In this document: one piece after another, positions 55,651 through 64,000 of the stretch
Position numbering within the stretch: the stretch's first letter is position 1
Layout of the letters: each line of letters opens with the position of its first letter
From: Anniella stebbinsi
Lineage: Eukaryota > Chordata > Lepidosauria > Squamata > Anniellidae
Direction: 5' to 3'
DNA length: 64,000 bases
NCBI GenBank assembly: GCA_029215795.1
Contig: JARDYH010000003.1
Span: forward strand, 18,020,001 to 18,084,000
The notes under the pieces: generated by a model
Databases searched by the model: none
What the model saw: the letters and a program-made list of their open reading frames with translations, nothing else
What the model was told of the DNA's origin: nothing
Position numbers and translations under genes: made by a program

Positions 55651-55710
55651 TCATACAACATACATTATTCCTATTGCACAACATACAACATACATTATTC
55701 CTATTGCACA
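55651..55710. repeat. 30-bp tandem duplication
   Basis: Two adjacent 30-base units containing CATACATTATTCCTATTGCA differ only at their first base. A (GCT)n stretch follows at about 55719-55736. Confidence 0.85.
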
Positions 55711-55907
55711 GTTGTGTGCTGCTGCTGCTGCTGCTACTACCTACTACTTTCTTCTGTATATCTCAGAGTAGTCCTCAGTGGACAAAACCCTGTTGGTTTT
55801 ATTATTTTGTGGAGTTTTGGAGGGCACACACCTTAGGCACCCTGAAACAGCCTGAGACACTTTGGTATTTGAAGCAACTAGTCCTAGTGGTCTCCCTCTG
55901 TGATGAC

Positions 55908-55908
<1 letters not shown>

Positions 55909-55956
<48 letters not shown>
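55909..55956. repeat. (AAT)n microsatellite
   Basis: About 16 AAT units, the longest trinucleotide run in the window. Confidence 0.95.
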
Positions 55957-55958
<2 letters not shown>

Positions 55959-57384
55959 CTAAATAATAGATCATTTGCTGCCCCTTAATGGTACCAATAA
56001 AAATGCCACCTGAAGCAGGGCCAACTCACCTTGCATAAGGGAAGGGCCGGGCCTGTCTTGGTCCCAAGTGAAAGTTTGGTGCATTGGACCAACTCCAAAG
56101 TCCGTTTTCTTGAGTCAGTCTTAGTATTTCATTCCTAGGAGTTGCAGGTAAAATAACAATTGACATTTTACTTCTCATTCCCCTCTTTATTACCAAAAGA
56201 GTGGGAACTCTGCATAAAAGTTACCATTACTTTGGAAAGAGCCATGCTGGAATCACAAAGGAATCCCTTTATGGCGCACAGTTCTGAGGAATTGGGTCCT
56301 CCGTACATGTTTATCTCCTCTTGATCTAAGTAAGTGAGCCTAAAGTTTGATACATATTCACCATAGATTTCCTTTTTCTTACATTATTACTGATTTGATA
56401 AAGTTCTTTATAACCTGACAAAATTCAATTTCTTGCCTATTCCTGTGCCTAAAGGGACCTTAGCATGGTTACCAGGTATGTGTGTAGATAGGACATAACA
56501 GCTATTATTTGGGGAAGTAATCCTTGTATTCTGCAGGAAAGACATGGCAACTCCTTAATCTCTCTTCAGCTTGACGTTTTGACCGCCTTCATTATACTCT
56601 TGCCCACATCCAACATCCGTGGCCCATGCGGATGTTGCACACTGTCTGGTTCCACCAGCGCATTCACAGCAGGCAGATTATGATACAGTATATGTTACTT
56701 ATGGGAAGTGATTGTATGAATGTAGACGTGTGGGGAAAGTTACCAAAACAATTGGTTACAGACTTAACTTTTCCAAGGACAGTCTCACAAGTGAGTTCTT
56801 AGATTCCATTGAGTTCTATTAGTGGATTTGGCCTTGGAGGAAGGGGTGGGGAATACCAGTTAAAGGTGGCAGGCAGGAGTGAAGACTCTCACACTTTCCT
56901 GGCTGCCTAGACTATGCAAACACTGCAGTTGAGTAATTGGAGAATGAAGTGAGAAGACCGTTCCCAGGAGGAATGAACCATGCCCAGCCCATCTCCTTCC
57001 CCTGCTCCCATCCTCAGTTTCAATTTCCTCTTTGTGGACCACAACATAGAGGACAGACCCTTGTACAAAACCCAGCCTGCTCCCCTGCTCTGCCTGGAAG
57101 TCTACACCTTCCTGTCTTGCCTGCCTGTTTACCAGGGACTATTATTCCTTCTCCCTGTCTTTACAGTTGTTCATACTGTATGTGTATATATACTGTATGT
57201 GTATATATTGATGACAAAGTTGCATGATTTCTTGTTTCTGTCTTTCTCTCTCCCTGTCTGCCTCTCTTGTGTATGCAATTTCTCTTGTCAACTGCTTTGA
57301 ATTCAGGGGCAGGGAGTGGGGAGGGCTAGCAAGGGTGGGGATTTGAACCAATAACGCTCTCTCTTCACCGATTCCTTGTTGTAG

Positions 57385-57435
57385 ACTATTGGGGAGAGTC
57401 TTATTACAGTGACCTCATCGACTTGCACCTGGGTG
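57385..57435 (+). CDS. MICAL3: MICAL3 candidate 51-nt cassette exon (DYWGESYYSDLIDLHLG)
   Basis: With the G of the preceding exon it encodes DYWGESYYSDLIDLHLG and leaves a G, phase 1 to phase 1 (51 nt). The acceptor tract is CTTCACCGATTCCTTGTTGTAG and the donor GGTG|GTATGT. The peptide is Tyr/Trp-rich and acidic and would insert between RGEA and the following GMGKKDD-type sequence of the bMERB domain (that exon lies beyond the window). A DYWGES..YS segment is, to my recollection, present in some MICAL-family isoforms, but I cannot confirm it. Skipping restores the common RGEAG junction. Confidence 0.75.
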
Positions 57436-59900
57436 GTATGTATGGCAGAACCTCCTTGCTGGCACTAACCCTGCTGACACCTGCTCCTGTTGCCACCCCC
57501 TCTTGCTCCACCTACTTCCTTCCATCCCTGGCTCACAGCAATGAGATGAAACCACTTCCGCACTTAATTGATTGGCTAGGGCACGACCCCTTTTCCAGCT
57601 CAAAGGAGAAGGCTGCATTATATCCAGCAATCCTTAAACAAACAGGGCTTTGTCCTACTGTATTTTTAAGACCTCCCAAAAACTGCAAAATCTGTTTTGG
57701 CGGGTTAACCGTAGGAGGTTGCAGGAACAGAAGGGAAGGAGACCTCCAAAGTGCAGAGAACGCAATGTACTGCCCTACACATTTCGAGTCTTAAAGCTCT
57801 TCCTTAGGGATGATTCTGTCTCAGTTCTTTTCAAAGAGAACCCAAAGCCATCTTCACACTATTTTGAAATAACTTTCCCTAAGGAAGAGTTTTGTTAGAC
57901 AGTAAATTGTCATCCGTTCATCTTTGCAGTCTCTTTCCTTTTGTTCTGGGATTAACCATGGGCCTGATCGAAGTGCTATCTCTGTGCACAAAGAGGGGTT
58001 TGTGCCCCCTGTCTTTCTCTCTATATCCACCCACCCCACCCCCCAGTACTCGGAAAACCATTTCCTCCAAAATGGGGGAAGTTCAGAAGATGCATCACCC
58101 TGAGTCTCCTTCTCCAGTCTCCACTGGCAATATTTAAGAAAGTTGGTCTATGAAAGCTTATGCCATAATACATTAGTCCTTAAGGGGTACAGCAAGAATC
58201 TGTTATTTTTGCTGCAGCATGCTAACATGACAACCCACTTGGGAGTTTTAAAATGTTTGATGCAGCATGATCACATTGAGGGCTTACATTGAGGGCTTTC
58301 CCTCTCTCCTTAGACAGAAGCCAACAAAGTGAAGTGGGCAGAGAAACTTCCAGGGTGATGGTGTCATGTTCTGCATTTTACATTTCTAGGCCGGTGCAGG
58401 CAAGTGAGGAAGAGGATGATGAGACATGGGACTGCTACTGTTAGTGGTTGCCAGTGTTAGCTGTAAAAAGTAGTTGGAGCTGAAAAGCAGTTTAAGGTGA
58501 TGCTGCTGAAACAAAAATAGAACTTCTGGTCCCTTACAGGTACCTAAAAGAGCACTCTGGATCATGGCCTCTGTTCTCAAGCTCTATTGTTTAGTTGTGC
58601 ACTTTGATCATGAAGCCCATGCTATTGTTTAGGATTTTCTTCCAAAAGGTATTGTGTTGATACTTAAAGAGGCTGAATAACACAGAACAAATCTGCAAAA
58701 TAGTTTCCTAATGTGAAGGGAAAATCCATTCCAGTCACCACTGAGAGAATCCTTCCATCTCCCTGTAAAAATTTAGTAGATAGTAATGATGTGAAAAAAT
58801 AGCTTCTGAAATGCCACTAAGCAAAGAGCAAGCTAAGGAAATTATTTTTGCTTTCCCTCCATTTTGACGTAGTATTAAAAGGGATTCTGGCATGATTCTG
58901 TTGCACAGGGAGCTTAAAACCTATTAATTTCAAGCATGAGCTTTTCCATTTGCTTTCCTGCAAGGAATCCCAAATGCATTCCTCAGGTTGTTAGTAGATT
59001 CCAGGGGACGACCTCAGCAATTGGGGGGGGGGGTTGTCTTTTGAGCCATCAGTCTGTCGCTTCTGAACATCTCATTGAGAAATCCCTTGGGTTTTTAGAA
59101 ATGTATCTTGAAAGCTTCTGCGTTAGCCTCATCCCCCAAGTCATCTCTGCATCATGAATATTCCACACATTCTTCTTCCTACAAGCTATCCATAGCACTG
59201 AAATGAGCAATAATCTCCCCCATCTGTCTCACACACACGTTAATAAGGACTCAGGGCTGAACCAGGACATTTTGCTGTCTGAGGCAAAGGACAAGATGTC
59301 CCCCTCCTTCCATGTACCAAAGCCAACTGGACTGGCAGTTGAATCTTACTTCAACAATGTTGACAGGTCAGCCTACTCCACCACATCTGAAAGCAGCAAG
59401 TTAGCCTACTAGTGGGAGTAGGTCAGGCTATGTGGCATAAACAACTCCGTCTTCCAGCAAAGGGGAAATTCCAGAAGGCTCTGGACAAATGGCCAGGGGG
59501 TTGCCACTGCTTCCCCTCTCCCATGTCCCAGCATCCAGTGCCTGAAGTGGCTGTCACATTCTGCCTTATGATAGGGCCGGCCCTGTAAGAGCTACCATAT
59601 TTTCTTTTTAAACGCTGAGGGCTTCTTTAAAAATAGCCTGTTATTTTGGGGTTTGTACAGATGATCACACTAAACCGGCACTGCTGAATTTCTCTTTGAG
59701 TGGTGCAGTCCTTACACACTAGGTTTGAGTACAGCTTTTGTATATGCACTGTCATTTCTTAGAAAAGGAAGAGTTTGAACAAGCCCTCAGATAGCACTAG
59801 CAGTCTCGTCCTCTTTTCTCCTTCCTCTTGTTTAAAGTTTGCCCTCAAAGGTCACCTCAAGGTGATGCCATTTCTTGGGTGGGGGGTATAATTAAGTTAG

Positions 59901-60067
59901 GGTGACCACATCAAAAGGAGGACAGGGCTGCTGTATCTTTAACAGTTGTATCGAAAAGGGAATTTCACCAGGTGCTGCACGCATAAAAATGACACCTGCT
60001 GAAATTCTCTTTTCAATAAAACTGTGAAAGATACAGAAGCCCTGTCCTCCTTTTCATATGGTCATCC
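59901..60067. mobile_element. Palindromic MITE (AGGGTGACCAC termini)
   Basis: CATCAAAAGGAGGACAGGGC on the left is mirrored by GCCCTGTCCTCCTTTTCATA on the right. TATCTTTAACAGTTGTAT and GGGAATTTCACCAGGTGC are mirrored inside. TTAAGT occurs next to both ends, a possible target duplication. Confidence 0.7.
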
Positions 60068-60295
60068 TGGTTAAGTAATCAGTTTAGTTTATTGTGTTGA
60101 CAGCCAATCATTCGCAAAACAGTTTTCCTACACTAAAACATGTGTAACTAAAATACACCCACTGGTTACATCCTGGAAAACAATAGGCCCTGAAAATTCA
60201 AAATTCGAAGTTTAAAACCATACGGTTTCGACCTGACTTGCTTTAAAAAGGTGGTTAATCAGGGGTTTAAATTTTAGACTCCTTTTCTCACTTTC

Positions 60296-60482
60296 AGAGG
60301 TTAATTAGTAGTAAAGCAGCTGCTTTGCATGCAGAAGGTCCCAAGTTCAATCCCCAGCATCTCTAGGTAGGGCTAGGAAGGGATCCTGCCTGAAACCTTG
60401 GAGAGCTGCTGCCAGTCAGTATCAGCAGTGCTGGGCTAGATGGACCAATGTCTAGCTCAGCGTAAGGCAGTTTCCTAATTTC
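60296..60482 (+). mobile_element. tRNA-derived SINE
   Basis: It includes GCTGCTTTGCATGCAGAAGG, the box B region AGTTCAATCCCCAGC, CTTGGAGAGCTGCTGCCAGT and the ending AGCGTAAGGCAGTTTCCTAA. Same family as 13083-13285. The box A end is truncated. Confidence 0.72.
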
Positions 60483-61984
60483 CTATGGCCTCATGACTTC
60501 AGTCCCCATGCAGTAAGATAATGATTTAACACAGACCTGCACAAAAAATGTCCCACCAAGCCCACTAGCCATGCACTGTAGCTTTCGAGGTACTTTTCCA
60601 GCCCTGTTGTTTTTGCAGTCCTGGGAGGCAAAAACCCGAATCCCAAAGCTTATTGAAACCTTGGTGGATTGCATTTTGCATAGTGGGTTCCCAGTTGTGC
60701 AGGCCTGATGGACAGAGGTTTTCCCAGGTCCAATATATTCTGCTCCTTACTCCTTGGGAGTTGTTACTGGGAAGATGTACTGCCAGGTCTCCTCAAAGTG
60801 ACCTTTCTATGTGAACTAAGGCTATGTCGCTTCTTTAGAGATCAAGCCACCCACTCGAGTGCTCTAAATCAGCAACTTGCAAATTAAGGCGATCAATAGC
60901 GTTTGGTGGTCTCTTGTCATTAGGGGCAGGTATGTGGCAAGCTAAGGGTTCTGAGGTTTCCAGGGACTTCCCGTCTGGCCCCCACATTGTCCCAAATCTC
61001 AGAGGATTCCCCCTTCCCTTATTATGCACCTCAGCTGCTTTCTCCCATCCAGCTGAGACCTGGGCAAAGGGCCTCTGAACCTTTTCTCCCCCGTGTAAGC
61101 AGCCACAGTCTCCGTTGGAGTTCTCATCTTATACACCTCAGTGGCTGACCTGGCCTCGACGCAGAAGCCAAGACATAGACCAATGGGAGGGAGTAGCTGA
61201 GGCGCATAATAAGGCCAAGGCTCTTCTGCCCAAGCATCTCTTGAGTTCCATATTGACTGGGGGGCAAGTAGGGTTAAATGTCCTTTCTCCATATCGCTCC
61301 TCACCTTGGAGTTGATCGGTTAACGCTGTTGGCCCTCTGGCCCTTCCTCAAATCAAAACAACACAGTGCCGTTAAAATGGATGGCTGCCTACGGGATATG
61401 GTTCCTTTCTGGAGACTTGTGCTGCGTCTATGGGGGTGTGGGGGGGGGGGGTGTTCAGGTTTTCCTGGAGCCCTTCATACCACCAGGAGGCAAAGTATGC
61501 CTACAGAAGGAGCTGTAAAAGGGTCAATGCTAAGTGGCAGCTAACAAGTGCTGCTCCCTGGCTGACGCAGTCCCCACACCTCCTCTCCTTCTTTCCTGCC
61601 CTTCTCTTCCTCATGCCTCTTTGAAGGCAACAGTCCTGTCACTTTTGCTAACGGTGGCTTTAAAAAGTAGTCCTTAGAGTCATTTAAAGGGACACTGTCA
61701 CTTTTCACATAACCTCACTTCTGTTTTAACGAACTCACTTAAACTAAAATAAATAAATAATTCGTATTTGCTTTTCATAATTGACACCCTTTTTGATCCC
61801 TACATTTCCTGTTTGAATAAATGTATACAATACTAGTCACTATTACTTCCTGGCTTTACTTTGGGGATTTTATATATCTATTGGGTTTGCTACGTTCAAC
61901 TGTGGCATGTTTATGGCACACCATGAGTGGTATTTTCAGTTTACTCTTCCAACTCTGGATAGAGCTGATTCCATTCCATTTTGT

Positions 61985-62007
61985 CATTATTATTATTATT
62001 ATTATTA
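61985..62007. repeat. (ATT)n microsatellite
   Basis: About seven ATT units after GTC. Confidence 0.85.
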
Positions 62008-62179
62008 ATTATATTTCCCACTATCAAAAACAACACTGGCCGTATCCCTTTAAATAAATGCTGTGTTTATGTGCAGAAAATTCTGTGGCTTTGTAGCTTT
62101 AGTTCTTTTTGTACTCCTTTGTGACTGATGTCTATACAGTACTTCCTCACAAGGCTGCCAGAATGCTCAAGAATCACTG

Positions 62180-62390
62180 TAGCACAGCAGCTACAAGACT
62201 GACATGTGGACCAAGGAAGTTCCTGGTTCAAATCTCATGTCTGCCATGATTTCAGTACATGGCCAGTGTTAAGGCTTCCCCTTCTAGAAGACGGGGTTAA
62301 TAATAATAACGACTTTCTTAAATGGTTGTTATGAAGTTTACCGAGATAATAGATTTCATTGTTTAAGGCGCTTCACAAAACATACATAAA
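62180..62390 (+). mobile_element. MIR-like (CORE) SINE
   Basis: The head is TAGCACAGCAGCTACAAGAC with TTCCTGGTTCAAATCTCATG as box B. The body is GACGGGGTTAATAATAATAA ... TGGTTGTTATGAAGTTTACC and GGCGCTTCACAAAACATACA, following the MIR layout. Confidence 0.6.
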
Positions 62391-63145
62391 TGCGGAGGTT
62401 ACGGTGCACTTCGAAAGGCAGTGAAGGAAAGTCTTGTCCTTTAGCTTGCCACATCAGCAGATTTACGTGCTGGTTCTCAGCCTGGCTGAGCTGTTGCTTT
62501 TACATTGAGCTTTATTCAAGTTCTAGGAAGGAACTCTTCAACCAAATGCATGCTATTTCTGGCACATCAAACGTGCAACGCAATGCTGTTGCCCTGATGT
62601 GAAGAGATGGATTTGGCTTGTAGTTGTGCTCCTCTGACCCCTGCAGAAAGGGGTTGTTGTAGACTCTGTAGTAGAGGGTGGAGAGAACTCTCCGTGAGCA
62701 GTACTGGGGATATATGCACCATGTCCTTGCACAGCAGATGCACGCTCTAACAAATGATCAGTAATAGGGTGTGATCACCCATTGGCTGCAGGAAGTGGAA
62801 GTTGTGCTGGGGAGGAGGGGAAGTGATGTCTAAACATTTCCTTTCTACATTTGAGACATTTCCTTTCTACCCCCACGCGCCATAGATGATCAGCGCTGTC
62901 AGTAAGTACAGCTGCTTGGAATTAAGGTGCCATACAGTGTTTTTGGGTTTGTACCCCAATGTCCATTCTGATCAGGTTACTTGGAAGCAAAATTCCAGCG
63001 ATTGCATTCAATGTTTGGAGTAGCAGGCTCCATTTAGCTTGTAGCATTGAATTCATGTTAAAGTTTAGTATATAACTGTATAATTATCCAGTAGTCTGGA
63101 TCCTGTTAATTGTCTATAAATCATATCAGAATCATTATTATAGCA

Positions 63146-63240
63146 CAGTCTTTCCTGACCTAGTGCCCTCTGGAGTAGCAGTCCACATGCTGGGAGCTGT
63201 AGATCAGAACAATTGGAGGGCACCAGGTTGGGAAATGCTG
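63146..63240. mobile_element. Hairpin MITE, hAT-like family A, with 8-bp duplication
   Basis: CAGTCTTTCCTGACCTAGTG to GCACCAGGTTGGGAAATGCT plus G, 95 bp. Flanks are TTATAGCA (63138-63145) and TTGTAACA (63241-63248), matching at 6 of 8 bases. Confidence 0.75.
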
Positions 63241-64000
63241 TTGTAACACTAGCAAATCAAAGTCAAATGAATGCAGCCAGCACTATCCAGGATGAATGCA
63301 ATTCCAGTATTGAGTTCTTTGTGTGTAAAGGGTCAGCTCCGGAGAATCTGAAATGGTAATCTTATTGGAGCCGATGGTCATCATCAGGTGAAGTCAATGC
63401 CAGGTTTGAGACTGAATAATCTAGCACTGGAAGAAAAGGGAGAAATTAATGAATTATAAAGCGCAGTTTATGGAATGGGGAGCAGATCTGAAAAGATGTT
63501 CATAAGAGAGATGTTTGGATTAAAGAGCAGGCAAAAGAACCTAGGTTCAAATAGGTTACACTTCTCTACCACTTGCTGTATTCATCTGACCCAATGGTTC
63601 AGCTGCCTCCCTTGCTACAGTGCCCTGATTTCACTTTTGTGCCTGGTGGTGCAGAATAAAGCCCCCCCCTTCTCTCAGCCTTGGATGAGTTCTTGAGTCC
63701 TGGAGCATCTGACACCAAGCTTAAGTTTTCAGATAATGATGTTATTTATGTTGGCTAGCATCCTTGATGATGGAATGAGTATATCAAATTTATAAGTTGA
63801 TTATCAATGCCCAGCGAACGTGTGTGCACGTATCTGCAATGAGTGTATCAATTTTAGAGTTCACTTACTACTACAAGAACCAAACGTAAGCGGTACTCAG
63901 TATTTTCATAAAGGGGAGACATCTCTGGAAATAAAACATCTTTGTCTGCCCTGCAAACAGGTACTGCTTTATTAGTCCCCTGGGCAGTTTTCCCTCTACT

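Larger units (their letters stand above)
49974..57384 (+). other. MICAL3: MICAL3 intron, about 7.4 kb, L2- and MITE-rich
   Basis: The donor is GTACCT and the acceptor CACCGATTCCTTGTTGTAG. It contains a sense L2 LINE at 51465-52360, family A MITEs at 52608-52707, 53981-54125 and 55183-55300, a Harbinger-like hairpin at 53174-53407, antisense L2 ends at 54125-54560 and 54828-55175, AAT-type microsatellites, and a 30-bp tandem duplication at 55651-55710. Regions 50000-51450 and 56000-57370 hold nothing else recognisable. Confidence 0.8.
10309..57435 (+). other. MICAL3: MICAL3 gene, partial (3' half: post-LIM linker to start of bMERB domain)
   Basis: Thirteen exons on the + strand (three of them candidate cassettes) read in one continuous frame and match, from memory, the C-terminal half of vertebrate MICAL3. 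The protein is a cytosolic FAD monooxygenase that oxidises actin methionines. It also links Rab8/Rab6 vesicles to ELKS at exocytic sites, the Rab contact being the C-terminal bMERB domain. Diagnostic motifs are KRLRGTPERIELENYRL, GGVPWKEAVRIHAMLKGKSE, EEFWMKSAEIRRSLGLTPV, PKSLWKSVFSGYKKDKKKK and LTRRVQKAARRQAKQEELK. MICAL1, MICAL2 and the MICAL-like proteins share the bMERB but, as I recall, not this linker. The core exons total 3006 nt and every splice junction keeps frame. Catalytic, CH and LIM exons are not in the window, nor are the terminal bMERB exons and stop codon. Exon boundaries are inferred from consensus splice sites and homology. Confidence 0.95.
57436..64000 (+). other. MICAL3: MICAL3 intron, truncated by the window end
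   Basis: The donor is GTATGT; no later MICAL3 exon (bMERB second half, ending in the stop codon) was found up to base 64000. It contains a palindromic MITE at 59901-60067, a tRNA-derived SINE at 60296-60482, a poly-G run near 61439-61450, an (ATT)n tract at 61985-62007, a MIR-like SINE at 62180-62390, and a hAT-like MITE at 63146-63240. The rest, including 57450-59880 and 60500-61970, shows nothing recognisable. Confidence 0.75.

Noticed and set aside
1..64000. CRISPR array, operon, phage or toxin module
   Set aside because: No regularly spaced repeats with unique spacers and no prokaryotic gene organisation; repeats here are eukaryotic transposons and microsatellites.

Overview
This is vertebrate nuclear DNA, most probably from a squamate reptile (lizard or snake). 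The main clue is the repeats: tRNA-derived SINEs with the layout of the Sauria SINE, CR1/L3-like, L2 and L1 LINE fragments, another APE-type LINE family, and many short palindromic DNA transposons. There is no bacterial-style gene organisation. The species cannot be named from the sequence.

The only host gene I can support is the 3' half of MICAL3 on the + strand. MICAL3 is an F-actin-oxidising flavin monooxygenase (FAD domain, CH domain, LIM domain, long disordered linker, C-terminal Rab-binding bMERB domain). Exons for the FAD, CH and LIM domains are not seen and should lie upstream. The window holds thirteen exons, ten core and three probable cassettes. In order they encode the post-LIM linker (10309-10504), an acidic poly-Glu stretch (13341-13567), a candidate 90-nt cassette (16305-16394), four small exons of disordered linker (18784-18921, 26886-26978, 28412-28522, 32418-32509), a 1.85-kb proline/serine-rich exon (36171-38022), and the linker-to-bMERB transition with the start of the bMERB coiled coil (40450-40544, a candidate 51-nt cassette at 45154-45204, 48270-48377, 49880-49973, and a candidate 51-nt cassette at 57385-57435). 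Splice phases agree at every junction: the ten core exons total 3006 nt and stay in one frame. The remaining bMERB exons and the stop codon must lie beyond base 64000.

The rest is intron dominated by transposable elements. Several short DNA-transposon families can be assigned from target-site duplications visible here. An abundant hairpin family has 8-bp duplications (hAT-like). A family with termini close to GGCTCARTTCGGAC has 3-bp duplications (PIF/Harbinger-like). Also present are a solo LTR with an imperfect 6-bp duplication, nested insertions, and several simple repeats.

The most unusual structure is at 30673-32429. A perfect 65-bp direct repeat, containing the 3' splice site and first 12 bases of a MICAL3 exon, flanks a 1.63-kb composite LINE insertion. 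The insertion split the exon boundary and left a complete decoy acceptor 1.7 kb upstream of the real one. I found no evidence of a new molecular system such as a gene cluster, CRISPR array or toxin module. The novelty lies in how repeats and small cassette exons shape this MICAL3 locus.
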